64,000 nt of DNA. It comes from Sipunculus nudus (taxonomy: Eukaryota; Annelida; Sipuncula; Golfingiida; Sipunculidae). The stretch covers positions 4,655,464 through 4,719,463 of the forward strand of contig CM049320.1 of NCBI GenBank assembly GCA_026874595.1, given 5' to 3'. Below, one piece after another: positions 9,190-21,689 of the stretch (position 1 is its first letter; every line of letters begins with the position of its first letter). Under the pieces are notes generated by a model. The model searched no databases, was not told where the DNA came from, and saw only the letters and a program-made list of their open reading frames with translations. Both the position numbers and the translations under genes were made by a program.

Positions 9190-12100
9190 CTCCATTTCCA
9201 TTGAAAACCTATTATTATTATACACTGTTTAGTTAACCTTATATGTCAAAACTACTGAACTTATTTTGTTCATATATGGTATAAAGACTCTTCTGTATAT
9301 TTTGTATGTAGATACTAGATTTTATGTCAGTATAATTATGTGGCTATTAATAATCCCTGTTTGTCTGATCTGTTTCCTATCATTTCAATAAGGTGTTTTG
9401 CATGTAAAAGTGTCAAAGCAACCCTACACTTGCATTAATTACTAAATTAAATGTAAAACCATCATACCTTCTTGTGTCTATTGAATACCTATGAACTGCT
9501 TTATTACAGACACCCTTCTGTTATCCCATAAAATAGATTCAGAGGTCTGTGACCTCTCTGACATGGACCCCTCTCTATTACAGGCAAAACCTAGGACCTC
9601 CCTAGCTGTGTTTTATTGTATTTACACACTAAGGCTTCAAAAGATCAATTCTCTAAGTCACCAGAAAAACTGTATTCCAATAACCTACCAAAATATTTGC
9701 CAGGGCCCATAGAATTTCAGATGACCAATTATTCTGTTATATTATTGCTGCACATGCAATAATTACATGTGTTTTCATAACACTTATTTAGGTTTAATAG
9801 TACATACATAAATTCTTCAGATAGACCACAGAGATCATCTACCAGATATTTCCAGAGATTGGGCACTAAATGTATGACCTATCCTGCATACTTGTCTACA
9901 CAGGCAGGAAAAATGTACAGATTAATCTGTATTTGCTGTTAAGCCAGACATTTAGTGGAAATATTCTGAGGATTATTTGATGATTCATTAGCTGATTAGC
10001 TCCAGTGCTGATGCAGCCCAGTGGTGCTAAACCCAATGGCATTGTGGCATACGCCAATTACGAGGAATTAACTTTTGCTGTCTGTCCTGATGTTAAACAT
10101 TTGTTCTCACTATCAGTGGTATTTCTGCAAGGTTTACCCTACATTAAAATCAATTATTCATTTTAAATTAGTGCAATATCTGCTGTAACTAATTCTGTTA
10201 TGGAAGAATTTGATATTTTTGTATATATAATAATAATCACTGATTTTCACAATATTTTATGGGATTAACGGTTCTTCAATCATTAAGCTATTGGGATTGA
10301 TCTGGATTCAGCTTAAGATCTTGGTGAATTCCCGTGTGGGCCACCTAACCTGATCAAATATTTTCTCTTCATCAGCAAATGGATCACTTTAATTTGTTAC
10401 ATATATATGAGTATATCCTCAGCACAGGTTTATTTTAGTTCTTCTTCAAGCCTTCCAGGTACCATTAATTAATACTCTTGATATCACCTCCATTTATAAT
10501 TAAAGATCAAGTAGAAAAAAAATTGGTTTCTCAGCCACTTCACATTAATTTTGACACCTCCAGTCAAATTTTGATTTTGATTTTCAGTAGAAATTTACTG
10601 ATTTTCAGCTCCAGTCACTTGAACATTTCTTTCAAAAAGATAAAAGAATAAAATTTTACCTGTTTAGTAAGACAATTCTTTTATTATCATGTTTGAACCT
10701 GGTGATATGAAATTTAATTGACAATTCACCATCTCCCACTAATTTTTGGAAAACAATTCCCGAGAAGGCAACCTTTTTTTGTCTTATCTACACATGACAG
10801 GTCTCCTGCAGGAATGAGGCAACAAATATTGTGAGTCAGGGCCAGGGCTCATGTAATCTGAGATGCTGGATTTTCATTAAGATGTTTTTCCCTTTACCTT
10901 GTAAAAATAGAAAAATAATTTCCACAGAGGAGAAATTTTTCACATAATATTGTTCCCTGAAGTTAAAATTCTAGTGCCTCCCAGTTGTGTGACCTTCAAG
11001 ATAACATTTTGCTGTGTGTGTACCATATACCACACTATATCATACCATTAGTAGGAGTGTGAATGTCAGCTGGATTATTTATGCAGATCTAGTTGTCACT
11101 AACTAAAGTTAATAGTTTTCCACACTCTTCTCACATTTCTATTTGCATGTAGCTTAGCTAGGTTGATTGTTCTCTTCATTGAACTCTCACTTCTATTCAC
11201 GTCACTCCTACATATAGTCAACAAGTGTGGGGTGGCACATTTAGCAGGTTTTACTCGGGTGCTTATATCATTCAGTTGACGGTGCAAGTGGTTTATAAAA
11301 CCACGCTGGGTGCCTCACGGAGTGATGATACACACTGTGTTTATACACTGGGGAGTGACACAACTGATTGGATGGCCAGCGGTGTCTGAAGATCAAGGAC
11401 GCCACATTCTTTATTCTTATAGTTTTTGCTCCATTTCTCCGTATTCTGTGCTCTGAACACAGTTCAACTGGTTCTATACCAGTCATACCTTTGGCCAGAC
11501 TCCAGCCTTCCTGAAACGATGTACCAGCTTTCTCTGCATGTACATAACCCCCCCCCCCCCCGACCTTTTTAATCCTTAAATATTCTATGATGAAAAATAA
11601 TATATTTACCAGGTTTGTGCCAATTAATTGGTTATATTAATGATCCATGATTGGTATTTTTCTTTCATAATCATTTTAATTGATTGCATTTTTGCATAAT
11701 CAATCACAAACAACCATGAATGTACATCTATCTACAGAAGTCATATTATCCCTCTAAAATATTCTTATGATGTCAGAGATATAAGAAAGACAGGGCACAA
11801 AACAGCAAGCAGCATTAAAATATAACCTTGTGCAATGAATAAATGTGGAGAACCCTGCCATTACCTTGAGGCTTCACCTTTCAGTATGACATAACAAGTT
11901 AGACTGAAATTACTTGGTCAATATTGTTTTAATTCTGTACAGCATGATTAATAATCATGGAATCATTAGTCATTTTTAGCTTTAAATCATCAAATATGAT
12001 TTTACAACAAATTCCTAAAACTAATACATGATTATAATACTGAAAAAGACCCCAGATTGCACACTTAGTTTAAATCTTTTAGAAAACTCTACACATGGAA

Positions 12101-14710
12101 TCTGGTTACAGTCCCTTGGAGCCTCATCAGCAATATCCATGCTAGGCTTCTCCTACCTTTTCTAGAATTCTTTGTCACAGTGAATATGAACTGTTACTTG
12201 AGTTTAGAAAAAAATTGTAACATGTTTCTGTTTGTGGTTTTACATTTGTGGGCTCAACACTGCAGCAGCACAAAATGAGATTTCTTTTCAGGCAAACACA
12301 CCAAAGATGAAATTTAACCACCAGGTTTTCTGGTCTGAAGACATTAAACAAAATTTCAGCATTCAATTAAAAAATCATATCCATTTGAGTGATGAGATCA
12401 TCTGATTTCTGAACAAAATTACATGTTTGGCAAAATTTGTGCATTTTTAATTAGGCCAGATGTCACAAAATATGTTATGCATCATTTGTGGTGCTCTTGT
12501 TTATGTTTATAAGGATGCTCAACCATGAATTAAATTTACATATCAGTTTCGGCTGAGATTTTAACAGCTCACAATATCAGCATATTTTTTTTTCTTTTAT
12601 GTGATTGACATTGATCTTATTTGATTATAAAGTACATTTGTTTGGCTGATTATCCTTAAAAGTGGCCTTGAAATGCATCCTTAGTTGGGCAGTGACTTTC
12701 AATCTTGAATAATTTAAGATACACTTAATGTTTAATTATTGACAAAGATAAAAAGGGTAAAGTTTCAGCAACTTATTTTAGCAACATGACTAGATAAAGG
12801 TTTTGTTAGAGCAACAAAATGTTATTTAGGAGGCGCATATTTTCTGTTATTGCTATAAGATATTTTTTGCATTTTAATCTGCTGGTAATTTCCTCCATGG
12901 CCAGGTTAGCTGGTGTCCATATCTCTGTCAATTCATAGGAAATGTTGTTTTGACAGTGTATAACTAATGAGATGATAAGGGCACCAGCCAGGGAAATCCC
13001 ATGATGCATCTACCATAAACATCCTGCTAAATTACAAAACTGGCCATAAACACTCCACTAAATTACATGCTTGTGTATTTTAATAACATTGTATTCCTGT
13101 GTGACCGGCCCACTGATTTGGTAATATTTATAACACCAACAGTTTCATGGCTTTATCGGAATTTAATATTTACCCAGGCTGACTGATGAATTTGTAAAGT
13201 GAACCAGGCTGGACCTCAAGATCCTATTTTTTTTATCAGAAAATCATCTGTATTCATTAGGTTAAATAAAAAGTATACAGTATAACAGAGAAATTGAGAG
13301 CTTGTGAATGTTCAGATCACCAATTAAGAATTTAGTGTCCTTAGTTTTCTTTTCTCTCACTAGATGTCAGTTAAAACAGCTTGGAGATTTCTGACAAGTG
13401 GCAAATTTTGTACAATTATGTTATTTGAAAGGCACATTTTAATATATAGTATTGATATAAGTGGAACATGATGTATTATTAATTCATTATTTTATATACA
13501 TTCTATATTACCTAGAAATCTGCTGTATACTTGTACATAAAATATTGACCCCATTAAATAGTATGACCTGTACATCGGTATTCATAATGAAACCCTCAGT
13601 CCTCCCTCATCAAATGTGGACTTGCTGTTGGACGATTGTTTGCTATGCAAGGTTCTGTTTTGATGCTGTTTGTTACTTTGTTTACCTATATCTCTGACAG
13701 GATTAGTTTCTTTGCATGTGCATATACATACATACTCATTTTTAATAGATAATGCAAAAATGCAATCAATTTAATTGATTTAGAAAGAAACGACCAATTA
13801 TTAATTTAATTGATTAACTGGCACACCGATGATTTATATCATGCATAAATGTGTGTGATTTTTCCCAAAGATTCCCCCCCTAAGAATAGCAGTCATTTTA
13901 TGAAATTCATTATGAAATTTATTTAGATATATCTAAAACATTAACCATTAATAACTCATGTATCCTCCAGTCACTGTTTCTCTTGAGTAAACAATAAGTC
14001 AGGAGTGTGAGAACATTGATTTTTCTCTGTGTTTCTTCCTTGAATGGGTTTGTTAAGAGCTATAGGGCTTGACATTGCTGAAATAAAGGTTTTATCTTGT
14101 CAATCAAGTGTCATGCTGTGTCTTGATTGGATAACAAGTGGAGCAGTACCTGCCAAGCAGAAGTGATGGGAGGGACATGGAAAAAGTGGTATGAATGGCA
14201 TTGATTGACCTAGTGAAGATGTGAGTCCACATGATCAAAGTTACAAAGTGATCAATTTGTCAGTATTCTAGTGACAGGAACAGCACTACATACCTTTAAT
14301 CTTTTTTCACAGGAGACATTAACAGGAATTCAGAGCTGACATTTTCTTTTTTGGCTGCTGCATTTTTTACCATAACTACATACAGTAGTGCTCCCCGTGG
14401 ACTATGGATACAGGATAATCTAATAAATTATATACTCAGGGCATACATCTACTCATTACATTCTTTTTGTACTTTTTCTCACAGTTCTTTGAATAAACAT
14501 TGTTTTATCACAAGCTCTTTTGGTACAGCTGTGATGAGAATTCACAAGATCTTACAAAGCTGGACTTTAGGTTAAAAAGCAGATTTTAAGATGTAAAGAT
14601 CTGAAATCATTGTTTTTCTCCAAAAGTGTCCATTCTTGTTTAAGTTAAAATGTTAAGTTTTGTTAAAAAAAATAAGTTTAATGTTCATCTAGAAAGAATC
14701 ATGATAGAGA
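9190..14710. other. long stretch with no recognised gene
   Basis: AT-rich DNA with only short frames (up to about 78 codons, none with recognisable motifs). Local items: a C14 run at 11548-11561, a somewhat GC-richer patch at 11200-11520, and an inverted repeat CAATCAAG/CTTGATTG between 14101 and 14139 beside an AATAAA. Confidence 0.5.
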
Positions 14711-14719
14711 AAATAATTT

Positions 14720-16168
14720 CTTTGATACTGGTGTGTAGTTTGATACTGGTGTGTAGTTTGATTCTGGTGTGTGGTTTGATACTGATGTGTAGTTTGATTT
14801 TGGTGTGTAGTTTGATTCTGGTGTGTAGTTTGATACTGGTGTGTAGTTTGATACTGGTGTGTAGTTTGATTCTGGTGTTTAGTTTGATACTGATGTGTAG
14901 TTTGATACTGACGTGTAGTTTGATACTGACGTGTAGTTTGATTCTGGTGTGTAGTTTGATACTGGTGTGTAGTTTGATACTGGTGTGTAGTTTGATTCTG
15001 GTGTGTAGTTTGATACTGGTGTGTAGTTTGATTCTGGTGTGTAGTTTGATACTGGTGTGTAGTTTGATTCTGGTGTGTAGTTTGATACTGGTGTGTAGTT
15101 TGATTCTGGTGTGTGGTTTGATACTGGTGTGTAGTTTGCTTCTGGTGTGACGTAGTTTGATTCTGGTGTGTAGTTTGATACTGGTGTGTAGTTTGATTCT
15201 GGTGTGTAGTTTGATACTGGTGTGTAGTTTGATTCTGGTGTGTAGTTTGGTACTCGTATGTAGTTTGATTCTGGTGTGTGGTTTGATACTGATGTGTAGT
15301 TTGATTCTGGTGTGACGTAGTTTGATACTGGTGTGTAGTTTGATTCTGGTGTGTAGTTTGATACTGGTGTGTAGTTTGATACTGGTGGGTAGTTTGATAC
15401 TGGTGTGTAGTTTGATACTGGTGTGTAGTTTGATACTGATGTGTAGTTTGATTCTGGTGTGTAGTTTGATACTGGTGTGTAGTTTGATTCTGGTGTGTAG
15501 TTTGATACTGGTGTGTAGTTTGATACTGGTGTGTGGTTTGATACTGATGTGTAGTTTGATTCTGGTGTGACATAGTTTGATACTGGTGTGTAGTTTAATT
15601 CTGGTGTGTAGTTTGATACTGGTGTGTAGTTTGATTCTGCTATGTAGTTTGATTCTGGTGTGTAGTTTGATACTGGTGTGTAGTTTGATTCTGGTGTGTA
15701 GTTTGATACCGGTGTGTAGTTTATTTCTGGTGTGTAGTTTGATTCTGGTGTGTAGTTTGATACTGGTGTGTAGTTTGATTCTGGTGTGTAGTTTGATTCT
15801 GGTGTGTAGTATGATACTGGTGTGTAGTTTGATACTGGTGTGTAGTTTGATTCTGGTGTGTAGTTTGATACCGGTGTGTAGTTTATTTCTGGTGTGTAGT
15901 TTGATTCTTGTGTGTAGTTTGATACTGGTGTGTAGTTTGATTCTGGTGTGTAGTTTGATTCTGGTGTGTAGTATGATACTGGTGTGTAGTTTGATTCTGG
16001 TGTGTAGTTTGATTCTGGTGTGTAGTTTGATTCTGGTGTGTAGTTTGATACTGGTGTGTAGTTTGATTCTGGTGTGTAGTTTGATTCTGGTGTGTAGTTT
16101 GATACTGGTGTGTAGTTTGATTCTGGTGTGTAGTTTGATTCTGGTGTGTAGTATGATACTGGTGTGTG
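14720..16168. repeat. 18-bp satellite, about 80 units
   Basis: The unit is AGTTTGATACTGGTGTGT with a second frequent form carrying GATTCTGG. Since 18 is a multiple of three, several frames stay open on both strands and show six-residue periods (ILVCSL on plus, THQYQT on minus). I do not treat these as genes. Three units carry a 3-bp insertion (GTGTGACGTAG or GTGTGACATAG) at about 15146, 15311 and 15566. In the right half a nine-unit block of 162 bp recurs, marked by GTAGTATGATAC at about 15806 and 15968 and again after 180 bp. Confidence 0.95.
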
Positions 16169-16169
16169 T

Positions 16170-17455
16170 GATTCAATTATTACTTCAGTAGTACATTTCA
16201 GACTTTTTTACCACGATGGCTGTTAGTTAATTTTAGCATGTAAAGGAACAATCTAGCTTATGTTTCTGTGTGAAAGGGGTAGCTCATCGACGAGCATTGG
16301 AATTGAGCACATGCACAATATATCTATACAGTCTCGACATTGTAGCATTTTCAGCCTAAGTTGAGAGCTGACAGATGGTACATGCATAAAAGTAATAATT
16401 GAAACAAATTGATTCATAGGTTATGAATTGTTTACAATTTAACTGTGGGGTGGCAATTCAATGTTTCATTTATTCAATGCATTGTTACACCCCTATAGAG
16501 TAACAATTGAAAATTACAGTGAAACATGTATGATTGAAAATTTGTCATTTATTTTTTTAAATAACTAGTATCAGAGTGGCAGTGCCCTATTAAACTACAT
16601 GAGGACCATAAGCAAACTTTATGTTTGACACGTGTAAACTTAATAGAACAAACACCAGTATGTGTGGTGGCAGCAGCCTTACACATGTCCATATATATCT
16701 GGACAATAAAGATATTAACTCCTTTCCTGGGCATTACCACCAGATCAGGTCAAGTTGAAATGATACACAATTTTATTTGACAAATTCGAAATATACCAGA
16801 ACTTTTTACAAATTTGTGTCCAGTTACAAAACGGTTCATTCACGGTTTCATTCTGGTAAATTAGGTCTAAGTCCCCTCCATTTATTTGCTGCTTATTTCA
16901 TAAAAAAAAAATATGCCAAGTGATTAAAATATTGCCAAATTTGGCAAGGCCCTGGGATAGAGTGAAAAAAAACAACTTATTTTAGGAAGGCCATGTTTTT
17001 CCCACATGTAGCCATGCCATGTCAAGAGATAACAGCTGACTATAAAATATTGCATCATTAACAGAATTTATTGACTGTGCTTGAGACAACTTAATATTAC
17101 TATCTGGCAGGTTTTGTTACCTCATTAGAAGGATTTATGTGTAAACAACACCAAGGTCACACTAATTGTGTGAAATAGATTTGCCTGTGGCTATCAGATG
17201 AATTTAGATCAGACAAGAATTATCGGGGAAATGTAAACCTATAGTGGCTCCAAGTATTGTAGATGTTTTCACCACTTAATTGGCTGGGATTTCTGGTGTA
17301 AGGAAAAACTTAATCAATAATGAACTTTGGTTAGACTAATTAGCAGGAGCCCTTGAGTTATTTGTAAACTCATAATTATTTATGTTAGGAATGATGTCTC
17401 ACTGTTAAGGCATGGATCTCTGAAACAGAATTTTGGCTTAGTGCAGTGCTGCCAT
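16170..17455. other. no gene recognised
   Basis: AT-rich sequence between the satellite and the next repeat element. It contains an A9 run near 16903 and no motif I can name. Confidence 0.5.
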
Positions 17456-17459
17456 ATAC

Positions 17460-18480
17460 CTTATGTGATGGTGCGGCATCATGCGTCGTGCGTCATCTGT
17501 CGTCTGTACCAACCCTTACTATTTCGAAAATATCACCAAACTTTATGCAAAAATTCTGTCATCTAAAAAACTCTTTAAGATTTTGCTTTTTTTGGCTATC
17601 TGCATTTACTTAGATTTTATAGTGAAAATGCTAAAAAAGCTTTTAAAATCTTCTTCTCTGAAACTTTCAAGCAAAATCATTCAGTATATCACGGAAATAA
17701 TCTCTGACACAATCCCTCTCAAGTTTGTTCAAATGGTTCCAGTTCAGTGAATTTTAGCCAAGTTACAGGACGTTGAACATTTGGCCAAAAAAGGATACTA
17801 AAATTTTAATCTCAGAAATCGCTGGAGCTATCACCACCAAATTTTATGCCAGTGTTGGTCACATGAGTCATATCTGAAATGGAGGTATTGGTGGTGCCAC
17901 CTGCATTGGCCTTTTTTGTACGGGGGTCATCGGTGCCCTTATCATACTGACGGCTACAAAAAAATCTGAAACCATATGGCCAAATTATTTAATATTGCAC
18001 AGAAATGATCCTAGGGTAGTGCTTTCTTAAGTTTGTTCAAATGGTCAGTGTTCAGTGACTTTTGGTTGAGTTATGGGAAGCTGAATTTAGTCATATGCCA
18101 TAACAGCTCATTTTAGCTCAGTGGCTACAAAGATCTTCTTCTCAAAAAACACTGGGCAAAATTCTTAAATATCACACAATAATTATCCTAAGATGTTGAT
18201 AAAGTTGTTTAAATGGTTTTGGTTCAGTGCTATTGGCTGAGTTACAGGAAGCTGAACTTAGCCAGTTTGCTGTATCTTCCTATATGAGTTAAACACCTGC
18301 AAAACTTTTTTTGAATGACACCACTGAAGCCAATTTGTTTAACACTTTACAAGAATAATCCCCACAATAATTCTAATAATACTTATCTTTAATGGTTCCA
18401 CATAAATGATTTTTGGCTGAATTATGGAGTTTGAATTGAGTCATTTTACCATATATGTTAGCTGTGTGAAGCAGTTACAT
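17460..18480 (+). repeat. degenerate tandem-core repeat element
   Basis: It begins with GCGTCGTGCGTCATCTGTCGTC and continues with a core repeated about four times, near 17725, 18030, 18205 and 18390. Each core carries a version of TTCAAATGGTTCCAGTTCAG, then TTTTGGCTGAGTTA and GAAGCTGAACTTAG. Spacing is irregular (about 306, 174 and 184 bp). GGTGGTGCCACCTG at about 17890 is a decayed form of the GGTGGCGCCACC box found in the elements near 57-60 kb. The plan fits the same broad class of non-autonomous element. Confidence 0.65.
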
Positions 18481-18484
18481 CTAG

Positions 18485-21400
18485 CCTGGCACCAACTTAT
18501 CAGCATCTTATACATCATGCCACTAGACATTTAGATTTCAGGTTATCTGTGGATAATATTGACAAGAATGTTTTTAAAAGCTTTTAAAAAAATAAGATCA
18601 TTGATATTCAGTTCTCTGTGGCTATATAAAGAAAATTTGCCATCTGTGAGATGTATCTGTATTATAATTTTGCATTCAGTATGCATCTGTAATAATTTTT
18701 CATATATTCATGTTTTCTTTTTTTATAAAAGGTCAGCTGAAAAGCATTTTGTATGTGGAAAATTTATTTTAAAGTGATTTCAATTATGGACAAAAACATA
18801 AAAACCAGATTTCTCATTTCTTTTCTGATTCTGGATCTTCACAGATTCTCATTCTGCCCTTGACACACTGTATATATATTACATGTAATAAGGTTTCTTT
18901 GCCTGTCTAGTTTCCCGCATTATTCTTCTGACCACACCTTTTCCCTCTAGACATTTTCACATGCATTGTGTATATGATACATTATTCTGGTTTATGGTTC
19001 TGTGACGGAGGACCATAAACAAACCTGATTCAAGGCCCTCCTCTGAATCATTCTGAATGCATTAGTTTCTTTTTCCATCACCAGATGGCAGTATGTTACC
19101 ATGTATTTGCTAAATTCACTTTGTGTTACAGTCTGAAATAGCAATCTTTTACTGAATTTTGTATATCAGTCAAAACTCCAAAATATTTGAAAATCATATT
19201 GAATTTGAATTGAATAGAAATTATTTGAAATTAAGTAGAACTGATATTTTTTCCTAACACTTTGAACTTTCATGAAAAACTTTATGTATTAAAAGAATTG
19301 ATCAATATGGGTGGAACACATCTGAATTGATATTCAAAGACTACTTTAAGACTCTAGCTCAATGTGTAAAATATAGCACATTTAGATGTAAGGTATTCCA
19401 GAGCACTTTACAATAATGAGACATATCATTTTGCATGTTTTGTATACATTTGATATGATGGTGGGGGCAAGGATATCCCCACTTGTATCACATTCTGTTC
19501 AAAGATGCATGTGTGATTTATACAGAGCTGTCAAGTGACATATGAGACATACATATCCATTGTTCTGCATTTCGTCATAAAAGCTATTCCTTATTGGATG
19601 ACCTAAAGTAGGTCACAATAACGTCAGAGTTGGAAGTGTTCTTTCTTACTTTCCTGTGAACTGATTTGACCAAAGTTCTCCCTGAAATTCCCATGTTCGA
19701 CTCCATAGGAACTTTATATATGAATTAAGCTAATATCCTTACCCATGACGTCACTGAAATAATCAATTTTGTATGAACTCTCAGTTTAGCTGTTCTGGCA
19801 GATCTGGATAAGCAGTAATTGTTGATCAAGGTTAATTAATTATGTTTATATCAGCAGACCAATATTCCACAAAAGGAAACCCCATACATTTACAGTTATA
19901 ATAATTTTAATAAAACATATCAACAATCTCAAATTGATATGCTGTAGCACTTTTAACCTGGGGGACACAGTTTTGAAATTGATTGATATTTGACACTGGA
20001 CTCCATTAGTAGTGTCTATATATTTATGTATTTCAGGAACCAATTTCATGTCACTCTGATTAAATTAGTCTGGGAAATAATTGTCTGATGAATGTTTATA
20101 ACTGTAACAGCTGAGCAGAAACCCAGGCAGACAAGAAAGAAACTGAAATTCAGTCATTTTAATTTGATACTCACTCATTAAGCTGGCCATGGTGATATCA
20201 TATTCCTACATTGTCTGTCAGTGCATACATGTTCTGTGATGATAAACTTTTTTTGCTATTTGATCAAATTCCACAAAAAAAATCTTTTAAATAAAAATCA
20301 CTTGTAGAAAGTAATATAAACCTGACTCTAAGTAATATCAACATCATGTCAAGCATGCTTCTTAAAGATTGTTTAAGATCTGATATTTGTAAAAAAAAAA
20401 TGCAATTACTATGATTTTAAATTTTATGTAATTTGAAGCCAGCCATTGTCACAGTGAAACCTATCATAAGCCACCACTCTTGTTTAGGACACTTCTCTAT
20501 TACAAATACTGGAGGTAGTCCCCTGAAATGTACAGACCTCTAAACTACAGGCACCTTCATGCATGGTCTTGCCAGTGTCCACAGCAGGGCATAACATTAA
20601 CATTTAACTGCTTGCCCGGGGCAAGTGAAAGTTCCAGAAAATGGCGGTATGACAACTGAAAATAGGTTACTTGCCTACTTGGGCAAGTGGGTCCTACATA
20701 AACCATTACCAAAATGCCTGATCCTTAACTGATCTTCAGTAAGCCGTTTTCTTTCTTGGAGAAATGAAATTATATTGTAATACATCTATTTTGAATTACC
20801 TGTATGTTTATATTTGCAAATACTAAAGAAAAATATAATTAACAAACAAACATTTGAACATGTTTATTGCAGAATATTATCATGTGGAACACACATTTTG
20901 CTTTGTGGCTGTGATCACAGATTGTTGTAAGTTGTAGGGCAAGTAAAAATTCATGTATGGCAAGAAAAAAACTAGATGTGACTTGCAAGCACTTTCAGAA
21001 GTTAATGTCAAGCCCTGCAAAGTTTTGAGTCTTTATTGTGATAATCAAGGCAGAGACAGGACAAATTAAGGACCAAACAGTATCTTAAATTACATTCTCA
21101 TGTGAGATGAAGCAGTAAGAAAATTAAATTTTACAAAGATGTGCTACTTTGTAGTGCATTGCTAGTCTGTTCATTGCCAATGAATGGAGTTTTACACAAT
21201 ATGAGCACTAACAGCCTCCCAAGTAGGGAAGTTAGGCTTATAAGGGCGTGTTTGGTTATTTCCATATCAATATTTGGATTATAATATTTTTGGGTAAACC
21301 TTTATTGGGCCACTCCTTCATCAAGTGCAAAAGCATTGATTAAAAAGTTTGTACGTTTTCTTGTGTGTTTGCACTAGATTCACAAATACAGCTGGTTTTC

Positions 21401-21545
21401 AAAAGCAGACATTTGGGCACAGTTATAGTCATAGGCAACCAGTTTGCTCCTCACCTTAACAATGCACCTTGACCTAACTTCTAAGCATAAGGTCTTACAC
21501 GCTGTGAAGTTTTAAAATGCTGTGCTAGCCTGTTACTATCAAAAA
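18485..21545. other. no gene recognised; one pogo-like end
   Basis: AT-rich. At about 20456 a CAGTGAAACC start followed by CCACCACTC and GACACTTCTC resembles the fragment at 618. At 20607-20700 a pair of GCAAGT words surrounds a short GC-rich patch. No gene is supported. Confidence 0.45.
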
Positions 21546-21551
21546 GAAAAG

Positions 21552-21681
21552 TAAATGGTTAAAACCTTTTTAAAGACTAGCTAGACTGATTCTAGGCACC
21601 TGAGGAAGGGGGCCAAGCACCTGAAAGCTTGTGTGCAAGAACCAACACAAAGCTATTCTTTAAAAAGGTGTCAACCATTTA
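21552..21681 (+). repeat. inverted-repeat segment with hammerhead-like core, possible Penelope-like remnant
   Basis: The 24-bp arms at 21552-21575 and 21658-21681 pair at 22 of 24 positions (outer part TAAATGGTT and AACCATTTA). Between them lies CTGAGGA (21600-21606), a helix-like AGG...CCT, then GAAA (21623-21626). Next come AGCTTGTGT and ACACAAAGCT, which pair almost perfectly, then TA. The order CUGANGA, stem, GAAA, stem, UH is the hammerhead ribozyme core, and Penelope-like retroelements are known to carry such ribozymes. Stem I would have an uneven loop and stem II is weak, so activity is doubtful. Confidence 0.4.
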
Positions 21682-21689
21682 TATTAGGT

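Noticed and set aside
11268-11486. Minus-strand 72-codon frame starting MTGIEP
   Set aside because: It looks vaguely transposon-like but has no catalytic motif or repeat boundary.
14650-16191. Long open frames of 166, 294, 204, 97 and 82 codons on both strands
   Set aside because: They are created by an 18-bp tandem repeat whose period is a multiple of three. The peptides are pure six-residue repeats on both strands.
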